From NCBI GenBank assembly GCA_003118195.1, contig BEXV01000159.1, forward strand, positions 136,661-200,660: DNA of 64,000 nt. The letters run 5' to 3'. The stretch comes from Hemicentrotus pulcherrimus (Eukaryota > Echinodermata > Echinoidea > Camarodonta > Strongylocentrotidae). A program made the translations under genes and the position numbers. The notes under the pieces were generated by a model. It saw only the letters and a list, made by a program, of their open reading frames with translations, had not been told where the DNA came from and searched no databases. Of the stretch, positions 28,103 through 41,169 are shown piece after piece. Numbering within the stretch: the stretch's first letter is position 1; the number at the start of each line of letters is the position of its first letter.

Positions 28103-29837
28103 TATAATGACCTGTGTAAAGCTTATGGTGTCGGGCCTACTTAGTACTAATTACCTTGATTTCCTTATCTTTCTATGCTCATTCCTAAAACCCCCATACA
28201 TTTTCTACCAAAATCGTTTGGAACATATGTCATTTATTTGTAATCTTGAACATTCAGAGTCACTGTAAGTTATTCTATCATTACCAAAACTCAAGCATAT
28301 CTTTAAAAATGATAGTTTCTAGTAAATTCATTTTTAATTTTGTTTAGGAACTCTAAAAAGAAATTTAAAGAATATTTTGGGATACCTCATAATTAAATGT
28401 GTAACACAAATAAATTTCCTGTGTTGATCTGTAAAATGAATAGGTAGTTCATGGTAAGAAAAATGATGCTGTCAAAATGTTGACTTTTTCCAGTTGGGAA
28501 TTTGTGACTTTGCTGAGTACAATCTGATCTTTCCTTTTCAAATGGGTGTGGAACACATCTTACCAACTCTATCGGTTCATTTCTACGGAACTCCATCATC
28601 TCAGCTCAGTTCATTTCTATTTTTTTTTTTCAGCCCAAGAAATCGTGACTCCCCAAAAACTGATACATTTTTTCTGAAAGTCATCATCACGTTTCAATTT
28701 AGACTTGTGCTCTCAGGGAGGGTGATGAAAAGTCCGGAAGTCTGAAATGGACTATCTACTCTTGAATTCAAGGTTAAAGGTCGCTGGATGATGGTGGACT
28801 TTAGATCTGACAGGAGAAATCAAGTTCAATATTTTGTGGTATGAAAATATGATAGGTTTTTGGAGAATTGGGTGGAGGGGTTGTCTTGTGGTTTGTGGTG
28901 TTAGAGGGAAGACCATTTGAGCATAGTGAACCTATTTTGGGGGAAAATTAATGAAACCTTTTCAGAGTCATTGACACTAAAAGATTGTTTATTGTTTCCA
29001 GGCTGTTGGAATATTGATCATGAGCATGTAGTGGGAATTATAGTGATAGAATAACCTATAATTAAAAAAACTGTTAGTTAATAATTTTACATTTCAATGT
29101 CAGGTTTCTCTTATTTTATCCATCATCAAGTACTTTTGAAGTTGAATCCAAGTAAGAAAACTATTAAGTCTTACATCGGCCTATTGGAACATGGTAACAT
29201 GTCTGCTCTTTAAGCAACATTTCACTGAGTTCAAACATTCAAGTAGGTGCTCCAAGGCATGTCAAGTACTGGCAGGGAAATTAAATTTAGGGAATAATAT
29301 TTGAAAGTTCAAATGGTCAAACCTGATTTTTTTTTTCTTTTTCTTCCTTCTTTCTAACTCAAAGATCAGCCAAGAACAGAATATTTTCCCATACATTCTG
29401 CAGATTTAGCAACAGACTTGTGTTTCTGGGCTGTCTGAGAGATATTTTTTTCAAGAAATCTGATTTTTTTTCATTCATCCCGCTGAGAGGTTTCATGACC
29501 TGAGGTCAGTGTTGGGTCAGCAGCAAGGTTTCATTTGTCTGCATGCATTGTCATTTCTTCTATGAAGTTTGATGATTTCTGATGCCCTGGGAGATGGATA
29601 GAGGAAGATCGGAACGACCAGCTTTCAATATCAGTTAGTTTCCGATCGTTTAGGTTTGGGACTCTAGAATGACAAGCCACACCTTAAAATGTATCCACTG
29701 CTTGTGTGATACTGATAGAACCTGACTTATCAGTGTCAGAAATATTTGTCTGATCGTATCACAGAGAATAATAGGATTACATAGGAGCAGAAAGTGAATT
29801 TTGGACTTGATAGCTCCAAAAGTGGTATTGATAGAAA

Positions 29838-29841
<4 letters not shown>

Positions 29842-29868
<27 letters not shown>
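29842..29868. repeat. (AT)n microsatellite
   Basis: Perfect AT run of about 13 units. Confidence 0.95.
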
Positions 29869-29874
<6 letters not shown>

Positions 29875-30389
29875 GCCTAAATAACTATATGTCACTGTTT
29901 TGTAAAAGACAATAATACATGAGATTTGAGAGGCACCTAGCTAGTCCACTTGAAATCAAATGCTCAAGGCACACTTGTGAGAAAAAAGAAAGAAAAATTA
30001 AATCACACACATCTCATTTAGTTATAGAAAAAAAGCTTTCATGAACGAAGAAAAGTATAGTAATGCTAAATTGCGCATATGAATTAAAGTTATTTTATCA
30101 AGGTGCTATACTAATGAGAATAAGATATGCAAGAAATCAACATTTTGATATGAGGCCATATCCTCAGTGCCAACTTGTCACACTTATACATTACAGAATG
30201 TGTTGATCCATTACCCTGTTCACAGTCTTATTCATAGCTTGCCATCTTGATGTGCTATGTGTCATCGTTTTGTCATCACCATCTCAAGATAAAGAACATT
30301 AATGCTATCTGTCGCCCCTCTCCCACTTTTGCCACCTTTCTCTGTTTTGACTGACGATTGCGATGAGCGATGTTGCTGTATATAGTCCC

Positions 30390-30877
30390 NNNNNNNNNNN
30401 NNNNNNNNNNNNNNNNNNNNNNNNNNNNNNNNNNNNNNNNNNNNNNNNNNNNNNNNNNNNNNNNNNNNNNNNNNNNNNNNNNNNNNNNNNNNNNNNNNNN
30501 NNNNNNNNNNNNNNNNNNNNNNNNNNNNNNNNNNNNNNNNNNNNNNNNNNNNNNNNNNNNNNNNNNNNNNNNNNNNNNNNNNNNNNNNNNNNNNNNNNNN
30601 NNNNNNNNNNNNNNNNNNNNNNNNNNNNNNNNNNNNNNNNNNNNNNNNNNNNNNNNNNNNNNNNNNNNNNNNNNNNNNNNNNNNNNNNNNNNNNNNNNNN
30701 NNNNNNNNNNNNNNNNNNNNNNNNNNNNNNNNNNNNNNNNNNNNNNNNNNNNNNNNNNNNNNNNNNNNNNNNNNNNNNNNNNNNNNNNNNNNNNNNNNNN
30801 NNNNNNNNNNNNNNNNNNNNNNNNNNNNNNNNNNNNNNNNNNNNNNNNNNNNNNNNNNNNNNNNNNNNNNNNNNNNN
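30390..30877. other. Assembly gap (488 Ns)
   Basis: Continuous N run. Any frame reported across it is meaningless. Confidence 0.99.
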
Positions 30878-33800
30878 GCCTGCCAGCCTGAAGCTTGTTT
30901 ATAACATTGTGCACTTTACCATGTAATCCTAAACTTTGAGGTGTAAACAGAAATCAGTTATGATATCACAAGGTGTGCATCATGTCAATCAAGCTGTCAT
31001 CCACCCTGGCATAAGTCCTTCATTTCAATAAAAAATTGTTTCATGTAATAGAGAGGAATACTTGGCAAAGCACACTCTTATTTCGGTCCTCTGCAATATG
31101 TTACACTGGAAAATGAACAGATGTTGTTGATTTCACCATCCTATGTAGTAAGACATTGGGAGTAAATTTGGTAGTTGTGGTAGAAATGTTTAATGAATTC
31201 TTCAAAGAGTCACACTTTTGACTGATGCTGACTTAATTGAGTATGTTCGCTTTGCAACATGTTTGCATAGTCTTTCAAAGCATTTCTTAACAGTGATGCA
31301 TGATAACCTGTGGTACAACTCTTAAATGTGAACTGCCCTCTTTTCCAGGGATGCATGCATCCATCTCTGCAGCTATTGAAATATCACTCCCGCTGGAATG
31401 AAGTATTGAAGAGTACATGGAACCTGGCTATTAGTCAGGCCCAGAGACAGGAATATTCATGTCCCTTTTCAAGTACTGGTTTATCCATTTTATCTGATGA
31501 AGGCTTTATCAAAAGAGAGGCGCCTGGTTTATCTTTCAATTCTCTTCTTTGCTATTGAAGAGTGGAAAAGGGCAAGTGAAATTGATGCTGCTGCTTTTTT
31601 GAAGTGCCTGGATATTCCTAAAGCTAAATAGGTGTTTTGTTCAGCGTTGCAGCGTAAACATCTTGATGAAATGTTTCATGTAATGAAAAGGAGAATACTT
31701 ACACAATTCTTTTCTTACTTTTTGATATAAAGAAAAACAAGCGAAAAATGCTGAAGCTGTATTAGAGGTACCTCAAAAATGAGAAACTAATGCAGAAGTG
31801 GTATGATCAAGGAATATTTTAAAGCAATAAAGATCTTGGAGAGCAGAGATTAATGACTGTGATAGGACATGCAAGGTTGGAGAGGGCAGATCGAGCTACA
31901 GAATAGGGAGGAATTTGAACTTCCATATCAACAACCAAACCATAAAAGGCAATAAATCTGTCTAGTGTCTTATTAGCTCTGGTAGATTATTTGGGCAAGG
32001 GTCATAGTACAATATCTAACATCAGTGCTGACATGGGCTAATATTTCATTTACATCATTATCAAGTTCATAGTCCATCGGAATACCGTTTAGGCCATAAA
32101 ATACAGAAACATGCAAGGGATGTTACTTCTGTTTTTAGTGCTAACCATGTCCATAATCTTGCAATTTTTTGGTCATTGACATGTGAGAGACTTGTTATTC
32201 TTAATTATGACCAGAAAAAGATTTGCATCTCTTTTTATTTCTCAACATAATTCACCAGCAGTCTGCATAACTGTGAGACATAGAGGACCCAAGGGTTATA
32301 TCACAGTGTTAATGGGCAATTCTTTGATGTTCCTGTTTATGATTAACAAGATCTCAGTGTTATGTCAAGAAAGATGAATGTTAAATCGTGCCATTAACGT
32401 AGAAGAGTGACAGACTGATGGTGTGATTACTTTCTAAATTATGGCCCCAAATGTTTCTTAGTCATTCGTTCTTAGTCAGCTTTCATTCCTTAAAACACTG
32501 CTCTCTGCTAACCTTGACATTGAAATAAGGAGCTCATGTTGCTAGAAATCACTTGAAAATCAGCCAGATACATTTACACTTCACTACCTTGTTTGGCGTT
32601 CAACAATAAGGGATAAAGCAACGTCGATCTGGCGCTGCTCAGTGGCTGCCTGGCTCACAATCAATTGTGCAAAAAGAATTTCCATTTTCGGTTTAACTTT
32701 ATAAAATTTGGAGTGGACTTTTAAAAAAATTCTTTAAAAAAAAAAGAAAAGATTATATTGTTCTTTGAGAAACGTTATAGTTTCAACGTAATATACACTT
32801 ATCATCAGCTCATCAGATGAAGGTGTGAAGTTTTAATTAGTAACATGTTAATAAATAAATCTTATGTATTATTATTTATCATTATGTATTCATAAACCAT
32901 TTCAGATTTTATATTCCAGAGGGGAGAGGGGCAGTGTTGGTTTTTCCTCTAGTTTTTCCCATGTTGTAACATGCTGTGAGCAGGAAAAGACTTTCAAACT
33001 TTGTGATGAAAATTGTGATATGTCTGACATGTGTTTCCTACTTGTTTTTGTTTCCTTCTCCTGTATAGCAGCAGTTGTCATCTGTAGTGTATATGAATCA
33101 ACTCAGCTAGGAGGCCACACGTGTGATACACTCACACATCTTGGCAGGGCCAGTGCAGGTTTTTTTTGCCTCAAACTCGTTTCTTGTTAACAAGGCCTTC
33201 TGAATCATGGAATAAACCAAATCTTATTTCGGTAGATTAATGAAATCCACTCACATTTCCTGTCCAAACATTTTGAAGATCGTGTAGGCATAAAACCTTT
33301 CTCCTTTATTATCATGACTATTTTACAACTGCAACATCGTTATAAGATGATATGAATATGAGTTAGTTCTCAAACCCCTCTTTCAGAATGTAAAGCTCAT
33401 TTTGATCATGGCTCATCGGATTTTCAGGCCTGCTTATTGATATAGCACATGGAATGAGTGACTGAATGTATATTAAGTCCATTCAGCCATATATGATTTT
33501 CATACTGACTTATAGATTTTTAAGGGAATTAAGCCTTTCCCCCCCCCCCCCCCAAGTGTTAATACGTCAAGCCTCTTACGCGAGGGATAAAGGTCATCAG
33601 CTGTTTAAAGGGGGCAGGGGGGAGGGCTAACTTTACTATGACTAACCATTACTCAAGTCATCCCCTTTGTTTTCATCCTTTAATCAATAAATGTTATGCC
33701 AGTCAGTAGTCTCAAATCCAGACAGTTGAATCATAGCCTTTAGATTTTGAAAAGTATTCCATTATTAGGTCAATTTTAGAAAACTATTTCCCCACTTCAT

Positions 33801-35642
33801 TAGCGGGCATTTATGAGTACTAGCCTCAATAGTTTATGTATAGTGGATGTAAAAGCAGATGTAAAAGCAGATGTACAATTTCAACAATGTCTGTAAAGTC
33901 TTGATTCTTTAGTATTCATTCAAGAGTTTAGCCCTTGTTCAAGACACCCCCCCCCCCTCCATACATGGCAGCACAAAATCAGTTTTATTTGTTTGAGAAG
34001 TAATGTTTAGAGGTCTCTGTTTGTCATGACTAACAAGCATGCCTGCAAATGACTCAGTCTCAGATCTACCCTCAAGTTAATTTAATTAGAATAGTACCCC
34101 ATGTGCGTCTTAGATGATTGTGAATGTGAAAATTGCCCAGTTGCTTTTCTGTGATCAGTGTTTGTCAATTCGTATGACATTGAGTGTTTTCAGTAGCTTT
34201 TAACAACTGACTTTGGGGCCTATGTATGTTTATTACATAATAAGTGTTAAGTCGTGTATTATCTGCTTATACTTTACTTAGAGGTAATGAAGTTTCTAAT
34301 CAACATTGAATTTACATTGAGGGGGGAATCTGATAGTGAGTAACGAAACATTGTTGTAAGTTTATAAACGCTGTAGTATTTTAATGATAGTGAGACTTTT
34401 AGTGAGACTTTCATTGTAATGTGTAATAGTTTCATATCTTATGCTGATTAAAGGTAATACAAAGTTTTGGGAATTTTGAAAATTAGGTGGAGAGTGATTC
34501 TTTACAATTTTGATATATTTTGATGCCCCTGTGGATGTATTATAAACACTAGAAAATTTAGCCCCTAAAACACTTCTGCTTTCGAGAAAAATTAAATATA
34601 AACATTTACCGGTGCTCCTGGTAAATTTTGATAAATTTTGAATAACGACTACGGCGGTAGCTGTTGTGATAATTGTGTTATATAATTTCCAAACGGGAAT
34701 AGGTCATTGGTCGATTTTAGTCAAGAAACACTGTTTTATAGCTTAATTAATATATTGACCTTTAGAGGGAGCTATACAACATAAAGAGTTTATTATCTAC
34801 AATTTCAAAACTTTAGACTCGATTTCAACTGCGACAACGATCACTGAATATTGTTGGATCCCATATGCTACCAATATGTTCATTTGAACCAAAATCATGA
34901 CCCCGTACCAAAACTTTGTATTACCTTTAAACATAGTAGTCATGATGGTAATGCAGTTTGTATTTTTTTCTATTTTGCTCAAAAAGTAGATGAATTCATA
35001 TAACAGATACAAATTCCCTAGCTTCAGTTTTCATCCAAATGTATTATGTCATAATTGTTGGGGTAATTTCTTTTTTATTCTTCAGTCCTTCATTATGAAA
35101 ATATATAAATCGCAAATGATATATTTGAGACATGAAAAGAAATGAATGTAGTAAGATTTATTGTTGGTGAGAGGGGTCTTATTTAAGATAATTTACCATT
35201 CTCCCATGTGTCATGAGCAGTGCAGATGAATGCAACTCTGCACACTCCGTCCTTTTACCTGAGCATAAATAACCATCGGCTTCACGATGATTCATCCATC
35301 ATGTTGTATTCCATGCACAACCCACTCCTCGTGTCCTGTTGTTTATCATAGTATATAAGTCAATATATAATGTGAGATATGACTTGGAGGTAAACCAAAA
35401 CCTTTCTAATCAGGTCACCTCATCAGGTGGAAAAAGAGATACCTGGTAGAGCACATCCTCCCTACTCGTTAAATATTGATTCGTATCCCGGTGGTGTTGA
35501 GAGAAGGAATGGCTCCGAAGGTGAGAGGGGAGGAAGAAGTCAGGCAATGGGTGCACCGAAAGGCGGTACGTCTCCAGGGAGATCCTCAGTGTTCTTTGAT
35601 ATACATCTTTGAGATAGGGAGAAGAGAATGATGGTATATTCT

Positions 35643-36085
35643 TTAAGGTGGAAGAGGAAGAGGAGGAGGAGGAGATATTCCTTTTTTTGCGATAGAGAAG
35701 TAGGAGAAAGGGAGAGATTTTCTTATGTAATTTGGATCAGGTTGAGTAGTGAAGGTGTTTCTCATATTGAGGTGGAGGAGGAGGTAGAGGAGAAAAAAAG
35801 AAAGAAAAGGGTTCTTCTGTGAGATGGAGGAGGTGGAGGAAGAGGAGGAGAAGACATTCCCTTTTTTATCGAGAAGAAAGAGGAGGAAAGGGAGAGATGT
35901 TCTTATGTGAGGTAGATCATGTTGAGTATTGAAGGTGCTCCTCTTATTGAGGTGGAAGAGGAGGAGGAGGAGGAGAAAATAAAAATAAAAAGGTTCTCCT
36001 GTGAGATGGGGAGGGAGAAGAGAGAAGTTTTCTTTTGGGAGGAGGATGAGGAGGAGATGGAGGAGGAGGGTGATGTTCTGCTTGC
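35643..36085. repeat. Purine-rich minisatellite, two long units of about 185 bases plus a partial third
   Basis: A unit starting at GGTGGAAGAGGAAGAGGAGG (35647) recurs in diverged form at 35832. Both carry, in the same order, GGA repeats, ATTCCTTTTTT, GGGAGAGAT-TTCTTATGT, TTGAGTA-TGAAGGTG, ATTGAGGTGGA(A/G)GAGG and GTTCT(T/C)CTGTGAGATGG. A third partial copy follows from about 36005. Glu/Arg/Lys-rich frames through it (35628-35822, 35919-36119) follow from the base composition; I do not call them genes. Confidence 0.75.
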
Positions 36086-36119
36086 CGTGTCTCTAGGTCT
36101 GATGATTGGTAGCAGGTGA

Positions 36120-39100
36120 TGCTCTTAACGAAGCCATGGGATGAAGTGTCTTTCTTCACCTGATATCATGTTACTCATGGATGCCATCTATCAGCTAGGC
36201 ACACCCAACATTTAATGGGACAGTCCACCTTCGGATAGGCAATTATTCTGCATCTAATTACCTCCAGATGATATTGATAATGTTTAAAGCCTCTATCTAA
36301 TCTTAAATTAAACAAAAGAAAATTTGATTAAATTGCCCTCTATCAAACGCAAGCATCTTGTATATCTTCCAATAAAATGAGCAAGAATATTGCCTGTTGT
36401 GAGTTTTTCGCCAAGAAGGAAAACTTTTTTGCATTACAGCATATAGTAAACTATCAAACTTTAGTGTCATTACACCTTGAACACTATTTTGTCAAATTTA
36501 AAAGAGAAATGAATAGACTTCATGTTTTATGTTTGAGAAAAACTTACCCTTATTACATCGTAATCTTGCCTGTGCCAAACGGTAATGATGAACATACAAA
36601 ATTGTCCCCACCTTTTCAAACTGTATTTTACAAACAAACTTCAAGGTGCCATAGTTGGGTTATTCCTTTAAGGATAGATGGTCTCCCAGTCATTACTAGT
36701 TGCCAATGGTTATGTTGATAACATGAGATGAGAAGAGGATTTATGTAGGAGTAGGATGTCTTGCTAGGGTGAGGAGAGAGAGGAGATAATTGGGTCAAAG
36801 GACATTAGTGGATGAGAGCAGAGAGGCACATCTTTGTTATGAACGGATACAGTACGGGTTTGACATCTGATAGAGGTAGAATTAATGTCTTTGGCATGCC
36901 AAATTATTTTTTGTGCTGTCTTGTATATGGAGTGGATATAAATTGTAAATGTCACAAAATGTTGTTTTTATAACTAGATGGTGTACTCATTGTGCATTAA
37001 TTTCCAAATTCAGGAGAAGTTTTTCATGTACCATGCTGATCATGATTGATAGATGAAACTGAAGGATTTTTTCTTTTTAATTACCTTTTAAGCTTCACAT
37101 ATAGTAACATTATATGATTAACACATGAAATCCTTCTAAGCTAAGTTAAGGAGCGAATTGAAAGTATGACTGAAAGTATGAAACACATTAAATCACTTTC
37201 TGATACAATTCTTTTGTTACATTATTGCGCTAATGTCACAATCGAAAAATTATTCTCCGATCCCATGAGTCATTTGCACACAGATTATTTTACAGTTTAT
37301 TTTGGGGTGTATTTTTTGAATAATTTGAACACCAGTCCCTTTAAACAGGATAATATCTCTTACAGTTTTAGTGTCTGCTTTCTCACTCAACTACTAATAC
37401 ATGTAGCAGTGACATATCAGTGCAATGTAGAAGCACGATGCCATAAAGTGATGCTACAATGATGACAGTAGAACGTGTTCTCATTAACATTATAGTCTCA
37501 ACATCAGACTCCCTCTGCTGTAGAAAGCAGTGTATGCTTGGTTGTTCAAGATATCCGTTAATTTTAGTCGGAGAATTGTTCATTATCAAAGATGATGAAT
37601 TCTCCACTTCTTATATTATTTCATGAAGATGAGAAGGGATATAGTCTGAATACTCCAGACTCTTGGGAATCCTCTTTCATTGGGAGTGAGTGAAAACTCA
37701 TTGAGCCTGAAAGGCAGGCTACATCTAACCCTTCCACATGTCCATTCATTTGGTGCAGGCGAAATGCCCATTAATGCATACTTACTCAATTGTACAATTA
37801 TTTGATGCACACAGACCCATCTATTACATATTGCATTATCTTCTGTCATGTCAAGTGAGATAGATTCTGATATTCTTGCATCTTGTTGCACTCAATGCAT
37901 ACTACTATGAATACTGTGAAAATATTAGTAAATGAAAACATCACTGGAAGAGAAATAAGAACTCCAATGATGCATTAGCAACTGGACATGAAGGAAGATT
38001 GTTTAAGCTTGTACGGTACTTTTTTCGAAAACAAAAAATTAATGACTTTATCTGGATATTGAACCTGATTTAGAATTAAAATGCCAAATTGTCTGCTTAT
38101 AACCACAAGATTAATCATTAAGAACATAAATTTAATGCCCAATCTGTCTCTCAGCCAATGAATTTATACAACAAAATATAATTAACAATGTATATTTCTA
38201 CCAATGTACAAACAGTAGTGCAAATATTACCTTCTACTGTTTCTTTGCACTTTATTTCACATTAAGACATGACTCATTCATGCGACACTCCCTAGTCAAG
38301 GAGAATTGCTCATCAACCGCAGTATTGAAACACATTCATGTGAACTAATGTATTTTTGGAGCACTCTGTTTTATGCTATGTGAAAGCATTGAATGAAGTG
38401 AGATTCTGGTGGTACCATCTAGGTTCCCTTGAAAGTTTAAGGGGAGTTTACAATTTGAAAACAAATTCTTAAGAGTTTCCGTTAAGATCTCGCTTATCAT
38501 TTTACAAATTCTCAAAAGATTTGTCTTGGAAGTTACCAGATACTTCACAACTTTTCAAATTCTTTCACCTGTTAAGAGTACTTTAGTTTACTCTGTCTTT
38601 TATTCCTTATTTAAACAAGTTCGTACGCATATGTACTGTTATACAAGTTAAGAGCATGAATTGAAGCTGTATAGGACACCATCACTTGAACTTGAAGAAC
38701 ATCCGATCATGGGGATTACCAATTAATCACATCACTTATCACCGTCAGACATGCGCATGATGATGGGACTTCAGAGAGATTTATATTCCTCCTACTTCCT
38801 CTGAAAAACTCCACCCTATAGTCTCAAGTCCTTTTTCCAGTTAGATTAAAGTTCTACTTTAAATCATTCTTTTTTTCAATATATTATACTATTTGCTTAT
38901 CATACCTTTAAAAAATTCAATAAATAACATATTACTGACAATTACTTGTTGGCATGGTTTCCATTTATAAAGGAAATTACGTATTTGCATCCCTCTTTAT
39001 TGTATTTTGTTGAATTAATTTTGACTAGGTGCATGGGGCCGATTTATATTTTGTTATTGAAGGGATGCTCGATTGTTAAGGCTTAGCTTTCAAGTTTGCA

Positions 39101-40100
39101 TGAAATCATTACATTACCTTTTATACTTGCACACCAGACAATGTCTTTACCATGTAACTATGAAAATCCAGGTGTTTATGATCTAAATCCCTGACTTGTT
39201 TTGCAACAAACAGGTCAAATATTTGTGGACCCCATCATTGATGGGCGTAGATTGAAAGCCCAAAGCGTACCCCTGGTCCATAGAGCTAGACTGCTGGGGT
39301 GTGACCCATATTCAACTCTGTATCAACATAATGGGAGGAAATCAGATAACCGGAACAGAGTTTTGTTGACTCCTTCCTGTTCAGACCAGTACCGCTGATT
39401 GCCTGTGTTAGCTTTGCTTTAGTTTCACTGGAGAAATCAATCACTTTTCAGCTCCTATTAAATCATAACTGATGAAAAACTCTTCTTTCTAATCATCTCT
39501 ACTGTAATGGAGGGACAGACAAGCGATTAATTGTGTTTGAGTGATTAAAATTGTTATAAAAACAATCTGCATACCGTTATACTGCACATCGATGCCAAAA
39601 ACAATAGCGATGCAAAACATTGGACCAACAGCTGTGGGAGTGTGATTGTTACATTTCCAGATTGGATTATGAGGTGCATGCATTGGACCTTGTTGTATCA
39701 AAGTGCTGTGTAGCACTGAACTGAGTACAGTACAGGTTTGTTGTGCACCCAGTCATGTGATATAGAAGAATCCTTGTTGCTCTTTTTATAGCCACCTGTA
39801 GAATTCCTGGAGATAATAAAAATTCAGTCCTTGTATTGGAGGGCTTTGAAGTCTGAAACCTGTTCATTGTAATTGGCTCTTTTCACATGCAGCGTATGAC
39901 ATTTAGCTTTCATTAAAACGAATGGAAGATTCCAAGCTGAATTACCAGGTCTTTGAATCGCATTGTTAGTTTTCTCCAGCAGTTGGTTTGTTTTGTGTAT
40001 AGGTATCAAGGTATTTTTGTGGATGCATGTGCCTTGAAAAGCTGTGCTGGAGGAATACCATACATTCCATATATGTACATTGTAGGTGTGGCCATGGTGT
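36120..40100. other. AT-rich non-coding stretch upstream of the IQSEC first exon
   Basis: No gene is supported. Frames at 36377-36718 and 37166-37462 are AT-rich and have no motif. The exon-like frame at 39201-39398 is treated in the findings. Confidence 0.45.
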
Positions 40101-41002
40101 GGTAATGTACACTATGGTGATCCTCAGAACTGATCAAGGATACAGGAAGTAACATTGAACTTGAGCCCAGCCTCAGGCCAGTCAACAGCTATCTTGGAAA
40201 GCAGTAACGCAAGCAGATCTACAACTCGCTTTTGTCTATTTTCTTGAGGGGAAAATCCCCATGTGCATGTCATAACAGTGTAGTTAAACACCACCAAACA
40301 GTGTCTCTTCGTAGGAGTATAGGATTTCATGCATGTTCGTGTCACACCACAAATCTGATATCCCTGTTTGAGACGAGTAAAATAATGCAGGTAGGAGGAC
40401 GTGGTAGTGCGTGAGGTCATAGAAGCGGGGTTGGCAATTATAGCTCACAATCAGTGACGCTTCCTCATTTTTTAGAGCTGTTTATCTCGTTGTTAGACTT
40501 TGAACTTGACTCGTTAACAATTTGCTTCTCAAGTAGCACACGTTCTTTTAAGTTTTATGACCCCATAGGTCAAAATAAATACTGTCGCGCTTCCGTTGTT
40601 ACATGGGAAGTGTTACACAAGAAAAGAGTACATAGCATATGATACGTGCCAGACACACCGTCGTTACTTGCAAGAAGCTCCTGTGACATTTCTGGACTAT
40701 AGGGGACTATAATTACCAGGAAGCCATCAGGGACGTCTGCTTAAGTTAAGGATCTGAGCATTGTTGCCAAATCTCCTATTTCTGCATATACATAACGTGT
40801 AAAGTCAAAGGCATAGACTGCTGTCTAGAAGAACCTGTCACTTTTTTTTTTCAACTAAAGACAACTTTCTTCATGAAGGAGTAAGAGGCAACCACTTTTG
40901 TAATTGAGGATCATTGAAAGAGTTTTTAGAGTGAACAGGATCCATTGCTCATAGAGTGAATGTTGTACTTGATTCTTTGAAAAAGAAGAAGAAGAACCAG
41001 AC
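40100..41002 (+). promoter_or_regulatory. Probable 5' UTR and promoter region of the IQSEC first exon
   Basis: Directly upstream of the first coding exon. The stretch 40380-40690 has more CpG than its surroundings (for example around 40408-40430, 40585-40595 and 40640-40665). A pyrimidine run ending in AG at 40860 could be the acceptor of a 5' UTR exon; otherwise transcription may start nearby. No TATA box or initiator can be fixed from sequence alone. All of this is inference from position. Confidence 0.3.
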
Positions 41003-41169
41003 ATGAAGAAGAAAGGAAAGACATCATTAGCTGTGCCAGAGGGAAGTTCACCAGAAACTTCTCCACGCTCCTCTCCTCGATCCTCACCCGTTTTCTCAAG
41101 AAAGTCTTACATTCGGTTCCGCTTTCACCATTACTTTGGGGGTGATGCACAGAGCGACGACACGACAGG
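41003..41169 (+). CDS. IQSEC-family ArfGEF, first coding exon (55 codons plus 2 bases)
   Basis: An ATG at 41003 opens a frame of 55 codons that ends in GG at a GT-AAGG splice donor (41170). Without splicing the frame stops at 41171. An in-frame TGA at 40970-40972 lies upstream, so this ATG is the natural start if the exon is continuous. The exon ends in phase 2, exactly what the exon at 58600 needs: GG plus T gives Gly56, then Asp-Gln-Gln-Leu. The peptide starts with a lysine cluster (K2-K4), has three closely spaced Ser-Pro sites (SPR, SPR, SPV, residues 20-30), and a basic/aromatic patch (residues 33-45: Arg, Lys, Tyr, Phe, His) that could contact membrane. I do not recognise this N-terminus from vertebrate IQSEC isoforms, whose first exons vary a lot. 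Codon composition is clearly less AT-rich than the flanks. Further cassette exons may lie between it and the next exon. Confidence 0.72.

Larger units (their letters stand above)
28103..35426. other. Non-coding stretch with a 488-base gap
   Basis: No supportable gene. It contains the TA tract at 29842-29868, the gap at 30390-30877, a poly-C run at 33538-33554 and a second at 33945-33958. A frame following a good acceptor-like CTCTTTTCCAG at 31348 runs to a stop at 31557 without a recognisable product. A 14-base unit (AGATGTAAAAGC) is tandemly repeated at 33847-33876. Confidence 0.45.

Noticed and set aside
30276..30926. Three frames of 173-212 codons
   Set aside because: Almost entirely runs of N; not real.
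35628..36119. Glu/Arg/Lys-rich frames over the purine tract
   Set aside because: A purine-only strand has almost no stop codons and yields such peptides automatically.
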